This document shows positions 8,489 to 15,226 of a DNA stretch of 46,668 nucleotides, piece by piece. Every line of letters begins with the position of its first letter. Within the stretch, counting starts at the first letter, position 1. The DNA is taken from positions 1-46,668 of IMG/VR virus record IMGVR_UViG_3300032284_000155; one strand, given 5' to 3'. Under the pieces are notes generated by a model. That model worked only from the letters and a program-made list of their open reading frames with translations, was not told where the DNA came from and did no database searches. The DNA is from a virus. The position numbers and the translations under genes were made by a program.

Positions 8489-9211
8489 TTAGTAGTACAG
8501 TACCCTAGGTACAAAACGATTGTTAGCTTTTTCTCTGTCTTCGTCCGCAGCTAGTTGGAACTGCTGGTCATAATCAGCTTTTAAACCAAGAACACGTTGC
8601 ATATCCATGCCGGGAAGTTTAATAGATAAATGATAAGCCAAACCAGCAGCCATGCAAGGCAAAAATCTAAATGGAATATCCTGTGTGTTAACGCCCGTAC
8701 CCGCATCTTGGATACGACGCATACGCCAATACACAAATGTGTAGTAAGGACTGCTTTGGCTACCTTGGTCTGGAGTAGGCCAAATGTTGATTTGAGGCGC
8801 TTTTACGCCTGTGGGATAGGTTGCCCCTGACTGCCTATTAACCCAGACTTGTATAGGCCTTCCTGTGGCATTCTTGTTAGGAATTGCGGCATAGGTAGAC
8901 TCAGAAATTCGATTGATATTGATGTCTGTTTGATTTTGACCCGTACCTGTGCGGGTAACTTGGTCTAGTAAATCAATGGTATCTACGGGTAAATCATAGG
9001 TTATCTGACCCGGATACACGCCAATTGAGCCTTGCTCAATAGTCCAAAGATTAATACCTCTATTTGCCCACTCTATCGTCATTAAATTTAATGATCTACG
9101 AGCAGTGCGGAAATCATATCCTGAACGTAGTTCTTGACCACAACGCTCAAAAGCTTCCTCGATAATGTCATTGACATCAAGGTTAAAGGTTGAGGTTCCA
9201 GAAGTAGTCAT
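8489..9211 (-). CDS. Neck/tail accessory structural protein
   Basis: A 240-residue protein: DVNDIIEEAFERCGQELRSGYDFRTARRSLNLMTIEWANRGINLWTIEQG, a mid region YPGQITYDLPVDTIDLLDQV, and a C-terminal helical part FLPCMAAGLAYHLSIKLPGMDMQRVLGLKADYDQQFQLAADEDRE. The helix-strand-helix organisation and location beside the adaptor suggest a head-completion or tail-tube component comparable to P22 gp4/gp10-level neck proteins. This is inferred from context and fold impression only. The next gene upstream shares one base with it (9211). Confidence 0.65.
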   Translation of the reverse strand: MTTSGTSTFNLDVNDIIEEAFERCGQELRSGYDFRTARRSLNLMTIEWANRGINLWTIEQGSIGVYPGQITYDLPVDTIDLLDQVTRTGTGQNQTDININRISESTYAAIPNKNATGRPIQVWVNRQSGATYPTGVKAPQINIWPTPDQGSQSSPYYTFVYWRMRRIQDAGTGVNTQDIPFRFLPCMAAGLAYHLSIKLPGMDMQRVLGLKADYDQQFQLAADEDREKANNRFVPRVLYY

Positions 9212-9444
9212 TATCTAAATCCTGCTGTTTTCTTTGCGATTGTTTTAGGTTGTGCTACAAACTGTTTTCCTGCCGCTTTTCCCGCACGTTTTGCACGGGT
9301 TGTAGCTGCGTATTCTGCTGGAGATAAAGCTTTGATTGCTGCCTCGGGTAAATACCTCTCGCCTGTTTTACTAGACGGCTTTCCACTCTTGGTACGCCAT
9401 TTCTGGTCGCCCCAGTTTTTGAGGGATTGCTGCGGCGCTTTCAA
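9211..9444 (-). CDS. Small basic protein, QKWRTKSGKPS family (second half of a split protein?)
   Basis: A 77-residue protein: SLKNWGDQKWRTKSGKPSSKTGERYLPEAAIKALSPAEYAATTRAKRAGKAAGKQFVAQPKTIAKKTAGFR. The start is TTG at 9444 (no ATG or GTG is available in frame); GAGG lies nine bases upstream, and TTGA overlaps the stop of the 38-residue gene. From memory this block is the C-terminal part of a family of small basic proteins (DUF5872-like) in large DNA viruses and phages, whose N-terminal part (KWSARKAQL.AK.YK..GGGY) is here in a separate gene, 9550-9825. Function unknown. Confidence 0.65.
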   Translation of the reverse strand: MKAPQQSLKNWGDQKWRTKSGKPSSKTGERYLPEAAIKALSPAEYAATTRAKRAGKAAGKQFVAQPKTIAKKTAGFR

Positions 9445-9557
9445 TCTTTTGCTTCCTCTTTTTCAAGTAATTCGGCATTTATTTGCTCATCTGTCATGGC
9501 ATCGCAAGTACATTCGCCAGCCACATCAATTAAACAATCTTTTACATGTTCAATCAC
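9441..9557 (-). CDS. 38-residue acidic mini-protein, GTG start
   Basis: A small reading frame with GTG start preceded by GGAGG at good spacing: MIEHVKDCLIDVAGECTCDAMT, ending AELLEKEEAKD. It overlaps the end of the 91-residue gene by 8 bases, and its TGA overlaps the TTG start of the next gene, so it fills the gap exactly as a translated gene would. CxC and a third cysteine are present. It is acidic, unlike its basic neighbours. No family recognised. Confidence 0.55.
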   Translation of the reverse strand: MIEHVKDCLIDVAGECTCDAMTDEQINAELLEKEEAKD

Positions 9558-9825
9558 GATAACCTCCACCTGCTGCTTTGTATTTTTTAGCTACCAATTG
9601 AGCTTTACGGGCTGACCATTTTCCTGCGCCTGTACCTTGAGTCGCTGCGGCTTTTACTTGCGCCACAATTCGCTTGCGCAAACTGGGCTTGGTGTAATTG
9701 CCAGCGGCATTTACTTTGCCACCCTTGGCAAATTTTTGGAAGTCCGTATCATCACGACGCTTCTTTGTTTTTGCCTTGGGCATTTTGGATGGGCTAATAT
9801 CGCCCATTCCACGGCTGGAAATCAT
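9550..9825 (-). CDS. Small basic protein, KWSARKAQLVAKKYKAAGGGY family
   Basis: A 91-residue, strongly basic protein: N-terminal MISSRGMGDISPSKMPKAKTKKRRDD, then KFAKGGKVNAAGNYTKPSLRKRIVAQVKA, ending GKWSARKAQLVAKKYKAAGGGYRD. From memory the C-terminal block belongs to a family found in aquatic phages and nucleocytoplasmic large DNA viruses (DUF5872-like), where it is often followed in the same chain by the QKWRTKSGKPS block encoded here two genes on. The start overlaps the previous stop as ATGA. Function unknown; charge suggests nucleic-acid or virion binding. Confidence 0.65.
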   Translation of the reverse strand: MISSRGMGDISPSKMPKAKTKKRRDDTDFQKFAKGGKVNAAGNYTKPSLRKRIVAQVKAAATQGTGAGKWSARKAQLVAKKYKAAGGGYRD

Positions 9826-10283
9826 ACATTCCTACCTTTGGTATGACCACGCTCTGCGCAACCATCTGCTCTTTTGGAGGCAGAACTCCTAGCTACGCCA
9901 CCTTTGGACATAGACTTGCGGTACATAACGGCGGCATCACCACCTGTTTCTGAACCAAAGAAACCACGTTTTTTCCAGTTGGCAGGTTGCTTACGATCTA
10001 AACCTCTTTCTTTATTCAAGAAGTCCCGCAAGCTCAAACCAGATGCTTCTAGTTCTTTTTTGCTTACGATGCGAGCTTTAGGTTTTGAAGGTGCGGATTC
10101 TCCAGAAAGGCTAGGAGTAGAACTACCTGGCTCTGTTTCTTTTGAAAAAGACTCTTCAATTTCTGCGTCGCTTTTTCTAGGCATAGGCATTTTATAAGCA
10201 CCGGGGTTAGCGAGATCGACCCTTTTTTCGGTTACTACCGAACCTTCTACGCCATCATATCTTTTAGCTTTGTGTTTAGCCAT
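9822..10283 (-). CDS. Late protein with C-terminal DGCAERGHTKG motif
   Basis: A 153-residue hydrophilic protein: MAKHKAKRYDGVEGSVVTEKRVDLANPGAYKMPMPR, a Ser/Pro/Lys-rich middle, LEASGLSLRDFLNKERGLDR, then MSKGGVARSSASKRADGCAERGHTKGRNV. The last 15 residues are nearly repeated at the end of the 11626-11913 product (ADGCAVRGLTKGKHV). I recall the SKGG...ADG.A.RG.TKG ending from many aquatic phage proteins without a known function; it may be a virion-attachment tail. Start supported by AAGGAAC upstream. Confidence 0.7.
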   Translation of the reverse strand: MAKHKAKRYDGVEGSVVTEKRVDLANPGAYKMPMPRKSDAEIEESFSKETEPGSSTPSLSGESAPSKPKARIVSKKELEASGLSLRDFLNKERGLDRKQPANWKKRGFFGSETGGDAAVMYRKSMSKGGVARSSASKRADGCAERGHTKGRNV

Positions 10284-10292
10284 GATAGTTCC

Positions 10293-10499
10293 TTATTTAT
10301 AAGCTTTACCGCCACCGCACATATGTGCTACATGCTCATGGTGCATTTTATGACCAGCAGCATGTTCTTTGTAATGGTGATGATGATGTTTATGACCGCC
10401 AGCCTCATGCTGTTTTAAATGCTCGTGATGCATTTTATGGTGATGGGGATGCTCATGTCCGTGTGGATGAACGTGTTTTTCGTGTTCGTGGTGTTTCAT
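10293..10499 (-). CDS. Histidine-rich small protein (27 His in 68 residues)
   Basis: A 68-residue protein in which 27 residues are histidine by my count, mixed with Glu, Lys and Gly (MKHHEHEKHVHPHGHEHPHH, then HKHHHHHYKEH, ending HVAHMCGGGKAYK). Such composition can bind divalent metals (Ni, Zn, Cu), but no metal-protein family is recognised. The start follows AAGGAGTTGAT. The upstream neighbour also has His-rich stretches (AHHMKMAHHHLKMA), so the two may share origin or binding partner. Confidence 0.7.
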   Translation of the reverse strand: MKHHEHEKHVHPHGHEHPHHHKMHHEHLKQHEAGGHKHHHHHYKEHAAGHKMHHEHVAHMCGGGKAYK

Positions 10500-10508
10500 A
10501 TCAACTCC

Positions 10509-10922
10509 TTATTTCTTGTGATGGGCCATGCCACCACGTTTCATACCAGTTGTAGAACCAGCCATTTTTGGCATTCTAGCTTTAGTGTGTCCGTGCTCTT
10601 GCACAGAGTGTTCGCCATGCTTTTTAATACCGCCTTCTTTGAGTTTACCCATTTTGGCAGTAGTCATGCCATGCTTTTCAGCAATGCCTTCTTTACCAAT
10701 AACGTCTCCACCCATCGCCATTTTTAAGTGATGATGAGCCATCTTCATGTGATGTGCTTGTTTACTATGTGCCATATTTCCACCTTGTTTAAATGTGCGG
10801 CCTTTGTCCGCTTTACTGAACTCTTGCCCCACACTTTGCGGGACTCCTACTTTCTTGGCGAACGATGGAGAATGAGCGACCGCCTGCATAAAATTATGCT
10901 GCTTCTTCGATACACTCGGCAT
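10509..10922 (-). CDS. Small basic late protein, MPSVSKKQHNFM family
   Basis: A 137-residue protein beginning MPSVSKKQHNFMQAVAHSPSFAKKVGVPQSVGQEF, then SKADKGRTFKQGG. From memory this N-terminal block is common as a stand-alone short phage protein. The rest is His/Lys/Gly/Met-rich (AHHMKMAHHHLKMAMGG, HGHTKARMPKMAGSTTGMKRGGMAHHKK). Start confirmed by TTAGGAGACGTC before the ATG. The first 29 bases overlap the 3' end of the HNH gene in another frame. Confidence 0.7.
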   Translation of the reverse strand: MPSVSKKQHNFMQAVAHSPSFAKKVGVPQSVGQEFSKADKGRTFKQGGNMAHSKQAHHMKMAHHHLKMAMGGDVIGKEGIAEKHGMTTAKMGKLKEGGIKKHGEHSVQEHGHTKARMPKMAGSTTGMKRGGMAHHKK

Positions 10923-11394
10923 GACGTCTCCTAAGAAATTCTTTGCGCCAATTACAATTTTTGCAGAGTAATTGATAGCGTTGTTTATCTATACCTTTTG
11001 CCCTAAGAATTGAAACAACATTTTTTCTTTTTGCTTCTTTTCTTTCTTTCGCACCATCATTATGTATGTGATCTATGTCCAACACAATAGGATCATTTTC
11101 ACCACAATGATTGCATTCCCCACCTAACTCTTTGATTATTTCAAGCCTTTTTTCTTGCCTCCAATCGTTAGAGTATGCATCAAGTTTTTGTCGATGTTTT
11201 TCATAATACTCTTTTCGATATTTTGCTTTCTCTTCTTTTGTTAACTTTGGTTTATTTGAATAATACTTTTTAATAGCACAAATTCTACAGCGATAGTTCA
11301 AATGTCTTTCACGATTAACTTCATACTTATTAAAAGTTTTTTCCTTTTGACAATCCAAACAATTTACCGTTAAATCTGAACTAGTTGATGGCAT
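10894..11394 (-). CDS. Free-standing HNH endonuclease with zinc ribbon
   Basis: A 166-residue protein with two metal sites. An N-terminal ribbon has C12/C15 and C36/C39; a C-terminal HNH-type fold has CNHC (94-97), DIDHIHND (106-113, catalytic H109) and LLCKNCNWRK (142-151). A basic, Tyr/Lys-rich linker joins them. HNH proteins of this shape cut DNA and often behave as homing endonucleases. It lies among small virion-type genes, overlaps both neighbours (14 bases upstream, 29 downstream) and is visibly more AT-rich than they are, all consistent with later insertion. SD GGAGAG precedes the ATG. Confidence 0.8.
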   Translation of the reverse strand: MPSTSSDLTVNCLDCQKEKTFNKYEVNRERHLNYRCRICAIKKYYSNKPKLTKEEKAKYRKEYYEKHRQKLDAYSNDWRQEKRLEIIKELGGECNHCGENDPIVLDIDHIHNDGAKERKEAKRKNVVSILRAKGIDKQRYQLLCKNCNWRKEFLRRRHAECIEEAA

Positions 11395-11626
11395 GTTGAC
11401 TCTCCATTAACCTATCAATCTTGCTTTCCAATCTGTCCAACCGATCCAGAACTCTGTTTATATCTGCATGGACTTCTGCTTTTGTCACATACTCTTTGGC
11501 CATCTCTTCCCGTGTCCGGTTTAGCAAAATAGTTATGCGTTGCAATTCTGCTGATTTCTCGCGCAATACCCATCCTAAAAGCCCGACAAGAAAGGAGAGA
11601 ATTGCATTCCATACCATTGTTTCCAT
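11381..11626 (-). CDS. Small membrane protein with coiled coil (possible holin)
   Basis: An 81-residue protein: an N-terminal hydrophobic helix (VWNAILSFLVGLLGWVL, residues 5-21), then a charged coiled coil (TREEMAKEYVTKAEVHADINRVLDRLDRLESKIDRLME). Small proteins of this form, from memory, are common in the structural regions of aquatic phages and are sometimes annotated as holins; a single membrane segment with a cytoplasmic coil would also fit a membrane anchor. No endolysin is adjacent, so the lysis role is unproven. Start overlaps the previous stop (TAATG). Confidence 0.65.
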   Translation of the reverse strand: METMVWNAILSFLVGLLGWVLREKSAELQRITILLNRTREEMAKEYVTKAEVHADINRVLDRLDRLESKIDRLMESQHAIN

Positions 11627-11913
11627 TAGACGTGCTTCCCTTTAGTCAAGCCTCTAACGGCACACCCGTCAGCGCACTTCCATACACGCAAACTTTTATT
11701 GATTCTGCTGTTTGGATCGTTTGCTGTCTTTGAAGAAGTTAATTTTTTCTTCATACCTTCCATCCTGGCACAAAAGGACTTTTTCCTTGAGCCGCCCTCG
11801 GGTTGGGGAGCTTTTAAATTCATCCCCTCCTTCTTTGCGGATGCCCGGCCTTTGGCGTTTAGACCACCGTTCGGATTCTTCCCTTCTTTGCGTTGCCATG
11901 CTGGGGTACTCAT
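11626..11913 (-). CDS. Conserved basic protein, AWQRKEGKNPNGGLNAKGR family
   Basis: A 95-residue protein: STPAWQRKEGKNPNGGLNAK, GRASAKKEGMNLKAPQPEGG, SRKKSFCARMEGMKKKLTSS, KTANDPNSRINKSLRVWKCA, DGCAVRGLTKGKHV. The block from AWQRKEGKNP to NKSLRVWKC is, from memory, a conserved domain of unknown function (DUF6321-like) in phages and large eukaryotic DNA viruses. Its tail repeats the ADGCAxRGxTKG motif of the 9822-10283 product. Start at the ATG that overlaps the upstream stop (TAATG); a longer frame exists upstream but would lie inside the structural gene. Confidence 0.75.
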   Translation of the reverse strand: MSTPAWQRKEGKNPNGGLNAKGRASAKKEGMNLKAPQPEGGSRKKSFCARMEGMKKKLTSSKTANDPNSRINKSLRVWKCADGCAVRGLTKGKHV

Positions 11914-12758
11914 TATGTGCTTCCTGCATCTACACTGTTTGCAATCAATACACCGCCAATGTTTATACCTACTGTACAAGCAGTAGTAGCGCTAGGAGCA
12001 ATCTGCCACTGAACATCTGTACCTGCTGGATATGCAAATGGGAAATTACGTTGAATGTTGTACTGCTGAACAAAAGGCGTATTTAAAATAACTCTACGTA
12101 CCAATGTTGCAGAGGTATTTAGTGCTTGGTTGTATTGTGCAACAGCCCTGTATGTACCATAATTTGCAGTATTACCTGTAAATGAACTGTTAGCGGTAAA
12201 CCTTGTTAATTGCAAAGTATTGTTTGCTGGAACTGTATACACCGCCATTTGTGATGTACCAACACTAACCGTACTACCGTTGTATGTAGTTGTGTTAATT
12301 TGAGCATATACAACAGCACCAGATGTTGCCGCTTGATTTTGCAAAGTAACCGTACCTGTTGGCTGAACTGTGGTAGCCAAAGAAACAGAAATATTGTTAA
12401 TTCTCCAATATGTCTTAGCTGTTACTACACCAGTATTTGCTGTTCCACCTAAAGCAAGAGTTTCGGATGTTAACTTGTAGTTTGCATCTAAACCAGTAAT
12501 TTGAATTAAAGCACCAGAATCTCCAGCGCCTACTGTACTCGCAACATACATCTGCTGTGCAGATGCTGGAAATACATAATTTGTAGAAGGAGAATTCTCC
12601 CACATGGTAACAAACAGACCCGCTGTTGTACCAGTTGTGCCATACCCAAAAATACTTAATGGTGTATGGTAAGCAATCTGCCCGCGAGATACCTGCAAAT
12701 CAAAAGGTTCGTATCGCCCCCTTTGACTTACAGATGATGGTGTTCCATTAAGTGCCAT
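11913..12758 (-). CDS. Virion structural protein
   Basis: A 281-residue protein: MALNGTPSSVSQRGRYEPFDLQVSRGQIAYHTPLSIFGYGTTG, then beta-rich Thr/Ala/Gly text, with LVRRVILNTPFVQQYNIQRNFPFAYPAGTDVQWQI near residue 240. I recall this type (RGRYEPFDLQVSRGQI, HRPLSIFGY) as an abundant virion protein gene downstream of the capsid gene in aquatic phages. No enzymatic motif. A UUCG-loop terminator lies just 5' of its start, so its transcription is partly separated from the gene before. Confidence 0.75.
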   Translation of the reverse strand: MALNGTPSSVSQRGRYEPFDLQVSRGQIAYHTPLSIFGYGTTGTTAGLFVTMWENSPSTNYVFPASAQQMYVASTVGAGDSGALIQITGLDANYKLTSETLALGGTANTGVVTAKTYWRINNISVSLATTVQPTGTVTLQNQAATSGAVVYAQINTTTYNGSTVSVGTSQMAVYTVPANNTLQLTRFTANSSFTGNTANYGTYRAVAQYNQALNTSATLVRRVILNTPFVQQYNIQRNFPFAYPAGTDVQWQIAPSATTACTVGINIGGVLIANSVDAGST

Positions 12759-12770
12759 TATCTATTCTCC

Positions 12771-12793
12771 AAAAATAGGGGCCGAAGCCCCTA
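12771..12793 (-). terminator. Rho-independent terminator with UUCG loop
   Basis: On the minus strand the 7-bp stem TAGGGGC/GCCCCTA closes a TTCG tetraloop (stem at 12776-12793) and is followed by TTTTT. It lies 8 bases past the 12801-13301 gene and immediately before the start of the next gene, so it should reduce read-through into the 281-residue protein gene. Confidence 0.75.
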
Positions 12794-12800
12794 GTATTTA

Positions 12801-13301
12801 TTACACAGATGCTGGGTTAGCAGAACCGTCAGAATTGCGTACGATGTATTCAACTGTTACAACAACTGAACCAGCAGTTGCATCAGCTGTAGCTGCCGTA
12901 AACGTACCATAAATGATAGCGTCTGTAGAGCCTACATTGTCAGTCTTAGATGCTTGTGTTGCTGCTGCAATAGTTGCAGGAGAAACTTGTACTGCGCTAG
13001 TGCCAGTATTGACAGAAGTCATGTAATAGTTGGCTGTACCAGAGTTTCCAATGGTTACGCCACAGTTTGTAGCACCAGTCAAAGCGGTAGTGACTTCAAT
13101 ATCAAAACGCAAAATCTTTGCGCCAGCGGGTAACACAAACAATTGCTGTGCTGTGGGGCTAGCCAAAATTGTAGAAGTAGCTGCGGTATAGCTTTGAGCA
13201 ACAATGGTTGCGCCCATATTGCGGATAGTGCCCGCAGTTGTGCCAGTTGTGTTTTTAACAGTGCCCAATAACCAAGGGCCTAGATGCGTTGCGAATCCCA
13301 T
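12801..13301 (-). CDS. Virion structural protein with its own promoter
   Basis: A 166-residue protein: MGFATHLGPWLLGTVKNTTG, TTAGTIRNMGATIVAQ, LFVLPAGAKILRFDIEVTTALTGATNCGVTIG, ending VVVTVEYIVRNSDGSANPASV. Beta-rich; I recall MGFATHLGPWLLGTVKNTTGTT as highly conserved beside the capsid genes of aquatic phages. It is set up for strong, independent expression: a consensus promoter and structured leader upstream, a terminator downstream. It may be an abundant surface or tail subunit (inference). Confidence 0.8.
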   Translation of the reverse strand: MGFATHLGPWLLGTVKNTTGTTAGTIRNMGATIVAQSYTAATSTILASPTAQQLFVLPAGAKILRFDIEVTTALTGATNCGVTIGNSGTANYYMTSVNTGTSAVQVSPATIAAATQASKTDNVGSTDAIIYGTFTAATADATAGSVVVTVEYIVRNSDGSANPASV

Positions 13302-13330
13302 GAGGATGCTCCTTATACATGCGTTATGGC

Positions 13331-13382
13331 GTATCTATCTGCATGAGGTCAGCCGGGGCTGTTAGATACACCGGGTTCCCGG
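13331..13382 (-). promoter_or_regulatory. Structured 5' leader of the 166-residue virion gene
   Basis: Just after the predicted transcription start (about 13386) comes the dyad CCGGGAACCCGG (13371-13382), then the stem GTATCTA/TAGATAC (13331-13337 with 13363-13369) enclosing an inner AGCC..GGCT helix (13351-13360). These hairpins could stabilise the mRNA end or control translation. Confidence 0.5.
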
Positions 13383-13392
13383 AATGATTACC

Positions 13393-13420
13393 AATATACA
13401 CTATTTTTTAATCTTGTCAA
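13393..13420 (-). promoter_or_regulatory. Consensus sigma70-type promoter for 12801-13301
   Basis: Minus strand: TTGACA (13415-13420), 16-bp spacer, TATATT (13393-13398). It begins a few bases after the capsid terminator T-tract, forming a terminator-promoter pair between two virion genes. Confidence 0.8.
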
Positions 13421-13421
13421 C

Positions 13422-13448
13422 AAATAAAAAAAGGGGCCGAAGCCCCCT
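13422..13448 (-). terminator. Rho-independent terminator after the major capsid gene
   Basis: Minus strand: GGGGC-TTCG-GCCCC hairpin (13433-13446) followed by seven T and a further T-rich tail; about 7 bases after the capsid stop codon. It uses the same UUCG-capped core as the terminator at 12776-12793. Confidence 0.9.
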
Positions 13449-13455
13449 TAATTTA

Positions 13456-14367
13456 TCAGGACGCGCCTGGGGAAGCAAACATTCCCAAGGGATCTGACCA
13501 GCCGAAGCTGTAACGCTCACGAGACTTGTAACGTACGTTACCAGTATCGAAGTCACCGTCCATTGAATTCTGGAGAGGTGTGCGCTCGAAGTGCTTCATA
13601 CCGTTAGGTACGTCAGTTGTCAAATACCAACTGTTAGTGTCGGTAATGAAGTGGTTAACTGCGTAGCCTTCAGGAATAGAACCATTGTTCTTCAATGCGT
13701 TGATGTCGTTATCAGTAGTACCGACACGGAGTTCAGTCTCTAACAAACGAGTTGCAACGAACATCAAAGCTGGGGGAACAATAAGTTTCTTGGGCTTTGC
13801 AGCGATCAAGAGACCACGCTCATCCGTCCAAGCAGCAATTTGAATAACGGCGGCTTCCAAAGAAGTCTCGTTCAAATCAGAAGCTGTAGAAGGAGTATTG
13901 CTGTTAGATCCACCACTAATCAATGGGTGAGCAGTGTTGAATAAAGACACGCCATCACCACCAACATAAGCTGAGTTGAAACCGTTATTTAAAACAGCAG
14001 CAGCTTTAACTTGCTTGGTGTAAGCCATAGCACGAGCCAAAGCTTTGGTATAGCGAGCAGACAAAGAGTCATAGAGGTTGTCCTCAATAGCCTCTTCGGT
14101 CAAGCTAAAGCCAAGGGCAATAGTTTCGTGGTTGTAGCGAGCTGTCCATGCTTCTTGAGCATTGTCATAAGCGATGGCTGAACCCTCGTTTTTAACAGGT
14201 GCTGCGGAGAATCCGGACAGTTTTGTTTCCTCTTCGAAAGAACGCTCTGAAGTCTCTGTTTCGTAGACTTCTTTGTGCTCTTCGCCGTAACGTGCATACT
14301 CAAGACCGAACAATGCGTTCAAGCCTGGGAGCAGCTCTTTCAATAGTTGTGCGCGTGAAATAGCCAT
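13456..14367 (-). CDS. Major capsid protein (HK97-fold type)
   Basis: A 303-residue protein without a long N-terminal scaffold region: MAISRAQLLKELLPGLNALFGLEYARYGEEHKEVYETETSERSFEEE. It has LGFSLTEEAIEDNLYDSLSARYTKALARAMAYTKQVKAAAVLNNGF (long-helix region, about 105-150), then LFNTAHPLISGG, KPKKLIVPPALMFVATRLL and SFGWSDPLGMFASPGAS. The F.T.HPL...(G/S), LIVPP.L and R(Y)SFGW.DP motifs match gpT/HK97-like phage capsid proteins I know. The position between a decoration-like gene and a strong terminator, preceded by scaffold and portal, supports the call. Confidence 0.85.
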   Translation of the reverse strand: MAISRAQLLKELLPGLNALFGLEYARYGEEHKEVYETETSERSFEEETKLSGFSAAPVKNEGSAIAYDNAQEAWTARYNHETIALGFSLTEEAIEDNLYDSLSARYTKALARAMAYTKQVKAAAVLNNGFNSAYVGGDGVSLFNTAHPLISGGSNSNTPSTASDLNETSLEAAVIQIAAWTDERGLLIAAKPKKLIVPPALMFVATRLLETELRVGTTDNDINALKNNGSIPEGYAVNHFITDTNSWYLTTDVPNGMKHFERTPLQNSMDGDFDTGNVRYKSRERYSFGWSDPLGMFASPGAS

Positions 14368-14382
14368 TTAGATGCTCCTTAA

Positions 14383-15207
14383 TTATGCTACGTAATAGCG
14401 GTGTGCGCCGAAGTTGAACTTAACCAACACTTCGGGGGTTACGACCAATACAACAGTACCAGCAACTGCGGTTGTGACCGAAGTAATGGTAAGAGTCGTA
14501 TTACCTGTGGTTGATACAGTAGACGCTGAACTCAAGGTAGAACCTGTGAACTGCAACTGACCATTTACCAAGTTGTACACGTCAGTGCCAATTGGTAAGA
14601 AGGTATTTACTGCCAAACCTGAAACCACAACAGAAGTTGCGGAAGCAGCGCCACCAGACACATATGTGCTTGAATAGCTAACTTGTGTATCGGGAACCAA
14701 GTTCAATATACGGAAGCCACCACCAGAAGCGTTAGTAGAAGCACCAACGACTGACATGCTACTGTTTCCAGTAGATGCAGAACCAGTTTGTGTACCGCCA
14801 GCGATGTTTTGGCCTAAGAGAATTGAAGAAGCTGAACCAATTGTTGTACCACCAGCGGTAGTAGTCACAGCGATTTTCATCACTTGGTCAGGATCATCAC
14901 CAATAATTGCAGTAATGTCACCAGCAGTCACGCTACCGGGGTAATACTGTGAGTATTGACGTTGCTTGGTCGTGGGGTTTGTGTAATAGCAACCCAAGAA
15001 AACACCAACAGTAGTGTTGGTAGTGCTAACGGGATAAGTTGCGATTACAACATAACCAGCAGACAAAGTAACCAGATCGCCGTAATAGAGGGCGGTTGAG
15101 TAGTTGTACTGAATTGGCAAATTTCTTGTCGATCCAGCAAATACTTGACCACCGATCAGGTTTACGGGCTTTGCGCCGTAAGGGGCTGAGACAGTTGGAT
15201 AAGCCAT
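14383..15207 (-). CDS. Capsid-associated structural (decoration-like) protein
   Basis: A 274-residue protein: MAYPTVSAPYGAKPVNLIGGQVFAGSTRNLPI, then YGDLVTLSAGYVV and VGVFLGCYYTNPTTKQRQYSQYYPGSV, and a Ser/Thr/Ala-rich C-terminal domain ending VKFNFGAHRYYVA. From memory this type (SAPYGLKPVNLIGGQVFAGSTR, VGVFLGC.Y..) sits immediately upstream of the capsid gene in aquatic podoviruses and siphoviruses as a virion protein. A role in decorating or stabilising the head is inferred from position. Confidence 0.7.
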   Translation of the reverse strand: MAYPTVSAPYGAKPVNLIGGQVFAGSTRNLPIQYNYSTALYYGDLVTLSAGYVVIATYPVSTTNTTVGVFLGCYYTNPTTKQRQYSQYYPGSVTAGDITAIIGDDPDQVMKIAVTTTAGGTTIGSASSILLGQNIAGGTQTGSASTGNSSMSVVGASTNASGGGFRILNLVPDTQVSYSSTYVSGGAASATSVVVSGLAVNTFLPIGTDVYNLVNGQLQFTGSTLSSASTVSTTGNTTLTITSVTTAVAGTVVLVVTPEVLVKFNFGAHRYYVA

Positions 15208-15226
15208 TTAAAACTCCAAAAAAGAT

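Noticed and set aside
11381-11626. Confident holin call
   Set aside because: One membrane helix and coiled coil fit, but no endolysin or spanin is adjacent.
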